A stretch of 25,878 nt of DNA, from positions 1 through 25,878 of IMG/VR virus record IMGVR_UViG_3300038701_001771, one strand, 5' to 3'. The DNA is from a virus. Position 1 is the stretch's first letter. Every line of letters starts with the position of its first letter. A program made the position numbers and the translations under genes. The notes beneath the pieces were generated by a model. The model worked only from the letters and a program-made list of their open reading frames with translations. It searched no databases and had not been told where the DNA came from. Positions 11,921-18,431 of this stretch are shown here, one piece after another.

Positions 11921-12231
11921 ACACCGTCGAGATATTGGCCTTCCTGGCTGAACCCCGGTCACCCTCCGAGGTCGCGCAAGTGCTCGGCATTCGGTCCAAG
12001 GGCGTGCGGCATCGCTTGGCGCGTCTGATCGAAAGCGGCCATGTCGGCTGGACAGCCACAGCAGCAGGTAAGCGCCGCTATCACAGCACCGGCAAGCCGC
12101 ATGAAGACATGGAAACATGGCAGGAGCGCACAGCGCGCCTTGGGCGTCATCAGGTCGTAAAGAAAACCAGGATGCATGGCGGTCAGGGCTACCGCGTCAA
12201 CCGCATCACACTGCCGGGGATGCCGGTATGA
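11917..12231 (+). CDS. Winged-helix DNA-binding protein, paralogue of 11388-11708
   Basis: 104 residues. The N-terminal winged helix reads I-L-A-F-L, then P-S-E-V-A-Q-V-L-G-I-R-S-K-G-V-R-H-R-L-A-R-L (helix-turn-helix), then a wing with G-W-T-A-T-A-A-G-K-R-R-Y. The C-terminal half, W-Q-E-R-T-A-R-L-G-R...Y-R-V-N-R-I-T-L-P-G, parallels the earlier gene. Start and stop both overlap neighbours by four bases, so it is co-translated with DUF3310 and the methyltransferase. It could regulate either, or bind DNA jointly with its paralogue. Confidence 0.7.
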   Translation: MNTVEILAFLAEPRSPSEVAQVLGIRSKGVRHRLARLIESGHVGWTATAAGKRRYHSTGKPHEDMETWQERTARLGRHQVVKKTRMHGGQGYRVNRITLPGMPV

Positions 12232-13100
12232 CCGAAAAACTGCGTGTTCTGGATCTATTCAGCGGCATCGGCGGGTTCAGTCTGGGGCTTGAGCGGACCG
12301 GTGGCTTTGAAACCGTTGCATTCTGCGAAATCAAGGAATTCCCGCGCCGGGTGCTCGCGAAACATTGGCCGGAGGTGCCGTGCTATCATGACGTCAGAGA
12401 CCTTACAGCCGACACTTTGGGCCGAGACGGAATTGCCGTTGACGTCATCACCGGAGGTTTCCCTTGCCAGGATATCTCAGTCGCAGGGCGAGGCGCGGGA
12501 ATCGAGGACGGGACTCGCTCAGGCCTTTGGTCTGAAATCGTGCGACTTACTCGCGAGCTATCACCCCGCTACGTCATCGTGGAGAACGTCGCAAACCTGC
12601 TTAGTGGCCCAAGCGAACGGCGAGGGGGATGGTTTGGCCGAGTTCTCGGAGACCTGGCCTCGCTCGGGTACGATGCGGAATGGCATTGCATACCAGCTTC
12701 CGCCCTTGGCGCGTCGCACCGACGAGACAGGGTGTGGATTGTGGCACACCCCGCGACACAACGACGGGAAGAAGCGGGGGAGGGTGGGGCCAGACCCCCG
12801 AAATGGACTGGCGGGTCAGGCGAGACACCCGGCAATGTGGCCCACGCCGCAAAAGTCGGACAACAGGGGCAGGGGCTGCTTGCGGAATGGTGCGATCCAG
12901 AAGCGAATGGCGCGCGGAGAGCGGCTTATGCTTTCGCAGGTCGTGAGTTGGGAGAATGGGCGGCTGAACCCGCGCTGGGTCGAGTGGTTGATGGGTTTCC
13001 CGGTCGAGTGGACCAATGCAGCGCCCTCGGAAACGCAGTCGTCCCGCAAATCCCGCAACTGATCGGCCATGCCATTTTGGAAACGGAGGCAGCAGCATGA
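12228..13100 (+). CDS. DNA cytosine-C5 methyltransferase
   Basis: 290 residues. It transfers a methyl group from S-adenosylmethionine to cytosine C5. Motif I is D-L-F-S-G-I-G-G-F (9-17), motif IV G-G-F-P-C-Q-D-I-S (76-84) with catalytic Cys80, motif VI V-E-N-V, motif VIII R-R-D-R-V-W-I-V-A, and the C-terminal motif X A-L-G-N-A-V-V-P-Q-I. The region between VIII and X, where target recognition should lie, is short and Gly/Ala-rich. The start is fixed by an ATGA overlap. No restriction nuclease is nearby, so it is an orphan enzyme, likely protecting phage DNA from host restriction. A second long frame lies inside it. Confidence 0.95.
   Translation: MTEKLRVLDLFSGIGGFSLGLERTGGFETVAFCEIKEFPRRVLAKHWPEVPCYHDVRDLTADTLGRDGIAVDVITGGFPCQDISVAGRGAGIEDGTRSGLWSEIVRLTRELSPRYVIVENVANLLSGPSERRGGWFGRVLGDLASLGYDAEWHCIPASALGASHRRDRVWIVAHPATQRREEAGEGGARPPKWTGGSGETPGNVAHAAKVGQQGQGLLAEWCDPEANGARRAAYAFAGRELGEWAAEPALGRVVDGFPGRVDQCSALGNAVVPQIPQLIGHAILETEAAA
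12388..13062 (+). CDS. Long ORF nested in the methyltransferase gene (+1 frame)
   Basis: 224 codons on the same strand, entirely inside the methyltransferase gene. It has GGAGGT 11 bases before the ATG. The translation is ordered rather than random: S-W-R-T-S-Q (64-69), F-S-E-T-W-P-R-S-G-T-M-R-N-G (86-99), A-Y-Q-L-P-P-L (101-107), G-L-W-H-T-P...D (117-126), M-W-P-T-P...S-D (150-158) and G-R-L-N-P-R-W-V-E-W-L-M-G-F-P (191-205). From memory this motif series recurs in many annotated phage proteins, with variable numbers of W-P-T-P units. The last motif resembles methyltransferase motif IX. The function is unknown. It could be a true overlapping gene or a conserved by-product of the methyltransferase frame. 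Confidence 0.55.
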   Translation: MTSETLQPTLWAETELPLTSSPEVSLARISQSQGEARESRTGLAQAFGLKSCDLLASYHPATSSWRTSQTCLVAQANGEGDGLAEFSETWPRSGTMRNGIAYQLPPLARRTDETGCGLWHTPRHNDGKKRGRVGPDPRNGLAGQARHPAMWPTPQKSDNRGRGCLRNGAIQKRMARGERLMLSQVVSWENGRLNPRWVEWLMGFPVEWTNAAPSETQSSRKSRN

Positions 13101-13609
13101 CCCCCGACCAGCTAAAACAGATCGCCGATTGCGTGACGCTGATCCGCAACATGCGACACGGGGGCCAGCAAGACAGCGCAATACGCGGGGCGCTGCTGGT
13201 TGATGGCTGGGACGTCGTGGCAGTCAACGCGGCTTTCAAGGAGGTGGATGACCTGGATGAAACAATCCTCCCCGTTGCGGAGTTCAAGGGCCGCTGGGAC
13301 CCCCGAGACCCCGAGCCATGGGAGACGTTTCAAATCTGCCTGCTGGCGATTGGGGAGGGCGACTTCGTGATTGACCCGCCCGACGTGCACCAAGTGCTTG
13401 AGTTGAGCGGGTATCGGCTGGTGCTGGAGAAGATCGACAAGAGCGAGACCCCAGCCAGCGACCTATTCGCCAAAGAGCCACCGAACTGGGCGCGTGACAG
13501 CTTCAACGGCGGCTACGGAGAGCAATGCGGCGACTGCGGTGCATGGTGTGAGGTCGTCAGGCCCGGAAAGACGCAGTGTAGAAACCCTGATTGCGAAGTG
13601 GATGGGTGA
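13097..13609 (+). CDS. Hypothetical protein with C-terminal zinc ribbon
   Basis: 170 residues from the ATG that overlaps the methyltransferase stop. The N-terminal part (1-60) is helical (D-Q-L-K-Q-I-A-D-C-V-T-L-I-R-N-M-R). The middle (75-115) is strand-rich with D-P-P-D-V-H-Q-V-L-E-L. The C-terminus has cysteines at 144, 147, 151, 161 and 166 (C-G-D-C...C...C-R-N-P-D-C), a likely zinc ribbon. Zinc ribbons of this kind bind nucleic acid or stabilise small domains. Translation is probably coupled to the methyltransferase and to the next gene (TGATG). Family not recognised. Confidence 0.65.
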   Translation: MTPDQLKQIADCVTLIRNMRHGGQQDSAIRGALLVDGWDVVAVNAAFKEVDDLDETILPVAEFKGRWDPRDPEPWETFQICLLAIGEGDFVIDPPDVHQVLELSGYRLVLEKIDKSETPASDLFAKEPPNWARDSFNGGYGEQCGDCGAWCEVVRPGKTQCRNPDCEVDG

Positions 13610-13788
13610 TGGCGAGAGACTTAGGGGCAGAACGTGAGACTTATCTGAGAATGTGGCGGCAACAATCGTCCGCACAGCGTGAGTATACAATTCGACATTT
13701 CGAGGCTGTCCGCACGCAGTCCCCTGATGGATGTGATCGCGGGCGCAAAATCGAGGCGGCCATTTTCGATAGCGAGGGGGACGGGTGA
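13609..13788 (+). CDS. Small charged hypothetical protein
   Basis: 59 residues. The ATG shares a base with the upstream stop, and the stop overlaps the next ATG, both TGATG. The product is highly charged and helical (A-E-R-E-T-Y-L-R-M-W-R-Q-Q) with an acidic end. No motif recognised. Its identity as a gene rests on the tight overlaps on both sides. Confidence 0.55.
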   Translation: MARDLGAERETYLRMWRQQSSAQREYTIRHFEAVRTQSPDGCDRGRKIEAAIFDSEGDG

Positions 13789-14006
13789 TGCTGGGTGTTC
13801 ACGATGTATCGCAGGACAAGAAATACGCAGTCATGCTCGTATCTTTGCTGGTCCGTGCCGGAAGGAAATGGGACGCGGACCCGCTAATAAAGAAAAGGGT
13901 GGCGAGAGCGGAAGATTGGCTGCGGCGTTACGATGCCAAGCACCCTCGCCGAATGCTTCGGGACAGCGCCATTTTGTCCGACGGCAAGAGCGAGGCCAGC
14001 GATTGA
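13788..14006 (+). CDS. Small hypothetical protein
   Basis: 72 residues from an ATG in a TGATG overlap. A short polar start leads to a helix (Y-A-V-M-L-V-S-L-L-V-R-A-G) and then a basic helical segment (K-K-R-V-A-R-A-E-D-W-L-R-R-Y). It ends where a TTG starts the next gene (TTGA overlap). No family recognised. Confidence 0.55.
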   Translation: MLGVHDVSQDKKYAVMLVSLLVRAGRKWDADPLIKKRVARAEDWLRRYDAKHPRRMLRDSAILSDGKSEASD

Positions 14007-14518
14007 CCCCCACATACGCCCTAGCAGCCCGCACAGGCTCAGAGCGGGCCGTGCGCGACGATCTGGCGTTTCTTGGCGCGTGGACATGGCTTCCGGAAAG
14101 GTCGCGCCCTGTGACCCCTCCCAACGCGTCTACGCCCCAAGTCAGTCGGAAACCGATCTGGCCGGGATGGCTGTTTGCGCAGTTGGACGGCTGGCAATTT
14201 TACGAGTCCCGCAACATCCGCCACCTGTATCAGACCAAGCTACAACTCTACCCGGCAGAGGTGTCGCAGCTACTGGACCGCAAGGCCGAACTGGACGCCG
14301 AAAACGCGCGAGTGGAGGCCGAGATTGAGGCGGGCAGGCGGGTTGTGGATTACAAGCCCGGTGATGCGCTGATGATCGAGCGCGGGCCGTTCGCTGACCG
14401 CATGTCATCGTTTGCCAGTGTCGTCAGCAGGGCGCGCGGCTGGGGCTTGCGGGTTTATATCGACGGAATGGACGTGCCGGTCCATGTCTCAGCAGTAGAC
14501 GTGAGGGCAGCGGAATGA
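14003..14518 (+). CDS. NusG/RfaH-like transcription factor
   Basis: 171 residues, starting at TTG in a four-base TTGA overlap. Other starts would overlap two genes. Residues 1-80 resemble the NusG N-terminal domain: Y-A-L-A-A-R-T-G-S-E-R-A-V-R-D-D-L (5-21) and P-I-W-P-G-W-L-F-A-Q (51-60), which match the usual W/Y-x-L...G-x-E...L and P-x-x-P-G-Y-L-F patterns. Residues 86-112 add a charged helix not present in E. coli NusG. Residues 117-170 form a KOW domain with P-G-D-A-L-M-I-E-R-G-P-F-A-D (119-132). Such proteins bind RNA polymerase and reduce pausing or termination. Here it may favour late transcription. It is near the end of the early operon. Confidence 0.72.
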   Translation: MTPTYALAARTGSERAVRDDLAFLGAWTWLPERSRPVTPPNASTPQVSRKPIWPGWLFAQLDGWQFYESRNIRHLYQTKLQLYPAEVSQLLDRKAELDAENARVEAEIEAGRRVVDYKPGDALMIERGPFADRMSSFASVVSRARGWGLRVYIDGMDVPVHVSAVDVRAAE

Positions 14519-14531
14519 ATGGAGGTGAGTG

Positions 14532-14744
14532 ATGAGCTTGCGCAGCAAGGCATATGATACTTTTTGGGAAGCGCGTGAGCGCTTGGCGCGGGCGCTCGCG
14601 ACAGCAGCGCACAGGCTAGACCCGGATATTAGTGTGGACATTTACCGCCTTCAGGCATGTGAGGCCATATGCTGCGAACTCTGGCACAACCCGGACCTGA
14701 CCGGGCGAGACGTCAGGGGGAGCATCTATGCGGCGATGTATTGA
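14532..14744 (+). CDS. Small hypothetical protein
   Basis: 70 residues with a strong GGAGGTGA ribosome site. It is helical throughout. It contains D-T-F-W-E-A-R-E-R-L-A-R-A-L-A-T-A-A and, later, C-E-A-I-C-C-E-L-W with three cysteines. No family recognised. It is followed by about 170 bases without a clear gene (14745-14913). That gap holds several CCCCGG/CCGGGG and GCGTC/GACGC inverted copies that can fold, but no clear terminator or promoter. Confidence 0.6.
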   Translation: MSLRSKAYDTFWEARERLARALATAAHRLDPDISVDIYRLQACEAICCELWHNPDLTGRDVRGSIYAAMY

Positions 14745-14913
14745 TTCGCCCGACAAAATCAGCTAGATAGGTTGTCAAGGACTAAAGCGGTGGTTTTTGC
14801 CCCGGCCATAGCGTCGGGGGGCTACCGGGGTGACGCGATAAACAAAAAGAGGCGCACCCTTTGTACCGGCGTAAGGCAATAGCCTAGTGCCCGGCGCAAG
14901 GTGCGGGTTGGAT

Positions 14914-15591
14914 ATGGTCCACAGAGCACTCCGAAAGAAATCAACGACACTGGCGCGCAAGCGGGCAGAATGTCCCAAGCAAGGCGCTTATGTGGTAACG
15001 CTGAGCGGCACGCACATCCCAATACACCGCCCGGACCTGAAGCGGAAATACAAGAAAGCAGAGTACAGCGGTGACGATCCGCACATGATCGAGGCCCACA
15101 CCCGAAGGGATCTGCGTGCGAATTGGGGCCGTGAGACCTGCAAGGCGGCCAAGAAGCGCAATCACGGCAAGGCCCATTGCACAACGGCAAACTGGGTTCT
15201 CCTGAACGCTGACGCGCAGGAAGAATGCTGCATCTTTGTCCCCGAGTCCCTGCCTCACAGGGTCAAGAGGGTGAGATACAACTACAGCATGACAAGCGCC
15301 GCCCGTGCCATGCTGATCCACACACAGGGCCAGCCAGATGGGGAACGGGTGGTCGCGCACAAATGCGGGAACGGCCATCTTTCCTGCATAAACCCGGCCC
15401 ACCTGTACTGGGCAACACCAAAGGAAAACGCGAGAGACATGGTCTTGCACGACCCCGGCACAGGCGACATCGACCTGACGCAGGAGCAAGAGGCGGGCAT
15501 CAGGGCCGCGAAGGGGTTTGTCAACGTCATCGCCTGGGAATTCGGGGTTCCGGTTTCTCAGGTCATCGCGCTTCGGCGCAAAGCGGGGTAG
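14914..15591 (+). CDS. HNH endonuclease
   Basis: 225 residues from ATG 14914 (a GTG at 14887 is possible). The C-terminal half carries an HNH_3-type core: V-V-A-H-K-C (146-151), S-C-I-N-P-A-H-L (157-164) and E-N-A-R-D-M-V (171-177). Key residues are His149, Asn160, His163 and Asn172, plus Cys151 and Cys158 for metal. The N-terminal 100 residues are basic. Enzymes of this type nick or cut DNA and are often free-standing homing nucleases, while others assist packaging. It lies before the terminase genes but separated by three other units, and a folded 170-base gap precedes it, so it may be a mobile insertion. Confidence 0.8.
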   Translation: MVHRALRKKSTTLARKRAECPKQGAYVVTLSGTHIPIHRPDLKRKYKKAEYSGDDPHMIEAHTRRDLRANWGRETCKAAKKRNHGKAHCTTANWVLLNADAQEECCIFVPESLPHRVKRVRYNYSMTSAARAMLIHTQGQPDGERVVAHKCGNGHLSCINPAHLYWATPKENARDMVLHDPGTGDIDLTQEQEAGIRAAKGFVNVIAWEFGVPVSQVIALRRKAG

Positions 15592-15592
15592 G

Positions 15593-15808
15593 ATGCTAGG
15601 TCAGGACATTTTTGGGTGCTATCACCGCTCAAGGCTTGACGCCGAATTGAACGTCGCGAGCCGCGTTCATCGCAATATGGAACTGTCCCAAGCTCAATCG
15701 CAACTGCGTTACGACATGGGGCTACCCACACAGACCCCAAAGCCCACAAACTGCACCAATTGCGGCGCACCCCGTCGCGGCTGTGGTTGCGATTACTGCG
15801 GGGCGTAG
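15593..15808 (+). CDS. Small protein with C-terminal cysteine cluster
   Basis: 71 residues starting two bases after the HNH gene stop. The first 45 residues are helical. The tail has five cysteines (C-T-N-C-G-A-P...C-G-C-D-Y-C-G), a compact zinc-knuckle-like pattern. A role in nucleic-acid binding is plausible but unproven. Family not recognised. Confidence 0.55.
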   Translation: MLGQDIFGCYHRSRLDAELNVASRVHRNMELSQAQSQLRYDMGLPTQTPKPTNCTNCGAPRRGCGCDYCGA

Positions 15809-15812
15809 GGCG

Positions 15813-15965
15813 ATGAACAGAGAGCCAGACTTCATTTACGAAGACCACTGGGTTATCGACGCCCCCAACCTGTGGGACTGGGTGCAGCAAAACGCGTTGC
15901 ATATCGAATACTGCTCAAACGCGTGCATTCACAGAGTCTGTATGCCGTTGCCCGACGGGGCGTAG
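15813..15965 (+). CDS. 50-residue hypothetical protein
   Basis: Acidic, aromatic-rich small protein (several Trp, Tyr and Asp in the first 30 residues) with three cysteines (C-S-N-A-C...C) near the end. The ribosome site is weak. It is the last rightward gene before the convergent XRE operon. No family recognised, and coding status is moderately supported by position and composition. Confidence 0.45.
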   Translation: MNREPDFIYEDHWVIDAPNLWDWVQQNALHIEYCSNACIHRVCMPLPDGA

Positions 15966-15974
15966 GCCCACCAA

Positions 15975-16172
15975 TCACCCCGCAGGCCAACAATCAGACC
16001 TGCACCCCTTGAGATACAGGCCCACAAGGATCTTCACGGCGGCGCTAGGCTTCCTGGCCCCGCATTCCAGTTCCGACCAGCGCACGCGGCTACCGTAACC
16101 AACCACCTTGGCCATCTGCTCTTGCGATAGACCAAGGGACTTTCGGGCGGCTTTGAGGTCTTCGGGTGTCAT
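15975..16172 (-). CDS. XRE-family regulator
   Basis: 65 residues from ATG 16172 (a TTG at 16184 would add four and overlap the upstream gene). It is a clear single helix-turn-helix domain: D-L-K-A-A-R-K-S-L-G-L-S-Q-E-Q-M-A-K-V-V-G-Y followed by V-R-W-S-E-L-E-C-G and K-P-S-A-A-V-K-I-L-V. This is the minimal XRE fold typical of antitoxins and small phage regulators. It is second in a leftward operon whose promoter carries a direct repeat that it may bind. Being divergent from the packaging and head genes, it may also control them. Confidence 0.75.
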   Translation of the reverse strand: MTPEDLKAARKSLGLSQEQMAKVVGYGSRVRWSELECGARKPSAAVKILVGLYLKGCRSDCWPAG

Positions 16173-16176
16173 GTCC

Positions 16177-16479
16177 TCAGTCAAAGTCGATCACTTTCCA
16201 GACGGTTTCAAAAACCTGCCCGTTGTTGTTTTCGCAGGTCGCGTCGTCAAAGTCGAAACCGCTTAAAATCGCGTCGTATAGGCCGCTATGATAGAAACTC
16301 AGAGGTTCAAGACCGCTGTCGGCCTCGTGGACAGCACTGCAAAACACGGTGACATCGCAGCTTGTTTCGGAAATGTCTGTCTTGACGCTGTATCCTTCGG
16401 GCAGATCGATGGAAGCGGCGTTTGCGTTGATGATGGCAACAATGGATTGGGCGTGGGCCAGGGCTTCGGTGCGTGTCAT
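16177..16479 (-). CDS. Acidic hypothetical protein paired with XRE regulator
   Basis: 100 residues with AGGAG eight bases before the ATG. An N-terminal helix (residues 4-22) is followed by strand-like segments and an acidic C-terminus (F-D-F-D-D-A-T-C-E). It does not look like a known RelE, HigB or HipA toxin, lacking their basic catalytic residues, so a toxin-antitoxin pair is not supported. First gene of the leftward pair. Confidence 0.6.
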   Translation of the reverse strand: MTRTEALAHAQSIVAIINANAASIDLPEGYSVKTDISETSCDVTVFCSAVHEADSGLEPLSFYHSGLYDAILSGFDFDDATCENNNGQVFETVWKVIDFD

Positions 16480-16512
16480 CTGTCTGTCTCCTGTTAGCGT
16501 TTCGTTGCATCA

Positions 16513-16541
16513 TATGTACCGCATAGCGTAACACCCGTCAA
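16513..16541 (-). promoter_or_regulatory. Promoter of the XRE operon
   Basis: On the minus strand TTGACG (16536-16541) and TACATA (16513-16518) are separated by exactly 17 bases. One copy of the 13-base repeat lies in the spacer, so a protein bound there would block transcription. Confidence 0.6.
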
Positions 16542-16566
16542 CAACAAAATGAACGCATAGCGTAAC
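16520..16566. promoter_or_regulatory. Two 13-bp direct repeats, likely operator
   Basis: CGCATAGCGTAAC occurs at 16520-16532 and again at 16554-16566. Each contains the short palindrome CGC-ATA-GCG. The starts are 34 bases apart, a little over three helical turns. The pair lies between the XRE operon and the start of the rightward packaging genes, so it could control both. Confidence 0.65.
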
Positions 16567-16589
16567 TTTATCAAATCAGCGAGGACCCC

Positions 16590-16901
16590 ATGGGCACCGC
16601 AACATTCTCAATCAGCAAGTATGGCGTGGCCAACCCCAACGTGCGGGGCCGTCTGGTCACATCTGGAGCGCATACCACCACCACAAGCGCCACCAGCCTA
16701 ACAGATGGCGCTGCGGGCGCTGGATCTGCTGTCAGCGCCAGTCAGGGTGACGTCCTGACGATCCGAGTGGACGAGCCAGCCCGCATCAAATTCGGCGGAG
16801 AGACTGCGACCGCAACGGACGGACTGATCGTCTTCGCGGATGAAACTGCTGACCTGGAGGTGAGCGGGACCGGCGCAATCAGCATCGTGGATGTGGCGTA
16901 A
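16590..16901 (+). CDS. Small beta-rich protein, likely virion-associated
   Basis: 103 residues with a GAGGA ribosome site. It is Ser/Thr/Gly/Ala-rich with alternating strand pattern (S-I-S-K-Y-G-V, V-L-T-I-R-V-D, I-K-F-G-G, L-E-V-S-G-T-G-A-I-S-I-V-D-V-A). This suggests a small beta-sandwich of the kind seen in head-decoration or head-fibre proteins. I remember similar proteins next to terminase genes in phages of alphaproteobacteria, without assigned roles. It is the first gene of the late operon and ends in a TAATG overlap with the terS candidate. Confidence 0.65.
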   Translation: MGTATFSISKYGVANPNVRGRLVTSGAHTTTTSATSLTDGAAGAGSAVSASQGDVLTIRVDEPARIKFGGETATATDGLIVFADETADLEVSGTGAISIVDVA

Positions 16902-17158
16902 TGGCTAGGGGTCGCAAAGCCGGGTTCAAGATGACTGATGAGCATCGGCTTAAAATCGCAAATAGCAACATCCTCAACGCATTGGTCGAACATGTTGAGG
17001 GCGAACGAGAAATGACCAGCACGCAAGTCACTGCGGGCATTGCGCTTTTGAAGAAGGTCATGCCCGATCTCGCCGCGACAGACCACACGACCAACGGCAA
17101 AGAGATCAGCTTGCCGACTGAAATCGTTCTGAGAGGCCATGTCAAAAGCGACGATTGA
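16901..17158 (+). CDS. terS: Probable terminase small subunit
   Basis: 85 residues, directly before and overlapping the large terminase by 20 bases. It has a basic start (A-R-G-R-K-A-G-F-K) and then two helices: residues 11-35, and 38-55, T-S-T-Q-V-T-A-G-I-A-L-L-K-K-V-M-P-D-L. The motif 'ITxxQIxAAxxLLxKxxPDL', seen in many small TerS-like phage proteins, fits the second helix. It would recognise the packaging site and load the large subunit. It is shorter than classical TerS, so it may be a reduced form. Confidence 0.72.
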   Translation: MARGRKAGFKMTDEHRLKIANSNILNALVEHVEGEREMTSTQVTAGIALLKKVMPDLAATDHTTNGKEISLPTEIVLRGHVKSDD

Positions 17159-18431
17159 CCTGCCCGATAAGCTAGTGCCTGTGTTCGAGGGCCAAGCGCG
17201 TTACAGGGGGGCATTCGGCGGCAGGGGCAGCGGTAAAACCCGCAGCTTTGCGAAGATGACAGCGGTACACGGGTATCGTTGCGGCGCGGCTGGCATTGAG
17301 GGGCAAATCCTCTGTGGTCGTGAATACATGAACAGCCTTGACGAATCCTCGCTGGAAGAGATCAAGGCGGCTATCGCATCCGAGGATTGGCTGGCTGAGT
17401 ATTACGAGGTCGGCGACAAGTACATTCGCAGCAAGGATGGGCGTATCAAGTACACGTTCTCAGGCCTGCGGCACAACCTCGACAGCATCAAGTCAAAGGC
17501 CCGGATCCTGCTGGCTTGGGTGGACGAGGCAGAGGCGGTCAGCGAAACAGCCTGGACAAAGCTAATCCCGACGATCCGTGAAGAGGACAGCGAAATCTGG
17601 GTGACGTGGAACCCAGAGCGCGAAAAGAGCGCAACGCACCAGCGCTTCCGCAAACACGCGCCCGAGGGGGCTAAAATCGTTGAACTCAACTGGCGCGATA
17701 ACCCTTGGTTCCCCAAGGTGCTGGATGACGAACGCAAAGAGGATCTGGCCAAGCGCCCGGAGCAATATGACCACGTCTGGGAAGGTGGCTTTGTCACAGC
17801 CGTCGAGGGCGCATACTACGCCAAGCACATCCAAGTCGCACGGGCCGAGAAGCGCATAGGGCGTGTCCCGGCGGACCCGTTGATGACGTACCGCGCTATC
17901 TGGGACATCGGCGGCACTGGCGCAAAGTCGGATGCCTGCGCAATCTGGATCGCTCAATTCGTGGGCCGCGAGATCAGATGGCTCGATTATTACGAGGCAC
18001 AAGGCCAGCCGCTCGCAACACACGTCTCTTGGCTGCGTGATAACGGCTACGAAAAGGCGCTGTGCATCCTGCCCCACGACGGGGCGACCAACGACAAGGT
18101 GCATGACGTCTCATACGAGAGCGCATTGATCGACGCGGGCTTCGAAGTCGATGTTATCCCTAACCAGGGCAAAGGCGCGGCGATGATGCGGGTAGAGGCC
18201 GCGCGCAGGCTGTTCCCGGCAATGTGGTTCAACGAGCCAAGGGTAAAGCCGGGCTTGGATGCCATCGGCTGGTACCACGAAAAGCGCCATGATGAGCGCG
18301 ACATCGGGCTAGGCCCGGAGCACGACTGGTCTAGCCACGGGGCTGACGCCTTCGGGCTAGGTGCCGTCGTTTATGAAGCGCCGGTTGAGCGGAAGAAGCC
18401 AAAGCGGCAAAGGAATCCATGGGCAGCATGA
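17139..18431 (+). CDS. terL: Terminase large subunit (PBSX/Terminase_3 type)
   Basis: 430 residues. ATP-driven motor and nuclease that packages phage DNA into the prohead. ATPase domain: Walker A G-G-R-G-S-G-K-T (27-34), Walker B I-L-L-A-W-V-D-E-A-E (123-132) with catalytic Glu130, and coupling motif V-T-W-N-P (155-159). Nuclease domain (about 250-420, RNase H fold): Asp256 in W-D-I-G-G-T, Asp314 in P-H-D-G, Asp403 in S-H-G-A-D-A-F. Length and motifs fit family Terminase_3 with Terminase_3C. A GAGAGG ribosome site lies inside the terS candidate. It is followed at once by the portal gene, the normal order. Confidence 0.95.
   Translation: MSKATIDLPDKLVPVFEGQARYRGAFGGRGSGKTRSFAKMTAVHGYRCGAAGIEGQILCGREYMNSLDESSLEEIKAAIASEDWLAEYYEVGDKYIRSKDGRIKYTFSGLRHNLDSIKSKARILLAWVDEAEAVSETAWTKLIPTIREEDSEIWVTWNPEREKSATHQRFRKHAPEGAKIVELNWRDNPWFPKVLDDERKEDLAKRPEQYDHVWEGGFVTAVEGAYYAKHIQVARAEKRIGRVPADPLMTYRAIWDIGGTGAKSDACAIWIAQFVGREIRWLDYYEAQGQPLATHVSWLRDNGYEKALCILPHDGATNDKVHDVSYESALIDAGFEVDVIPNQGKGAAMMRVEAARRLFPAMWFNEPRVKPGLDAIGWYHEKRHDERDIGLGPEHDWSSHGADAFGLGAVVYEAPVERKKPKRQRNPWAA

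Noticed and set aside
12117-12227. Methyltransferase start at an upstream codon (12117)
   Set aside because: The extra 37 residues overlap the winged-helix gene. Motif I lies just after the ATG at 12228, which overlaps the preceding stop.
13679-14002. Upstream extension of the NusG-like protein to an ATG at 13679
   Set aside because: The extension overlaps two other genes, is Arg/Gly/Ser-rich and shows no NusG similarity. A TTG in a four-base overlap at 14003 fits the domain start.
15975-16479. Toxin-antitoxin module
   Set aside because: The XRE protein is antitoxin-like, but its partner is acidic and lacks motifs of known toxins. The divergent late genes make a regulatory switch the simpler reading.
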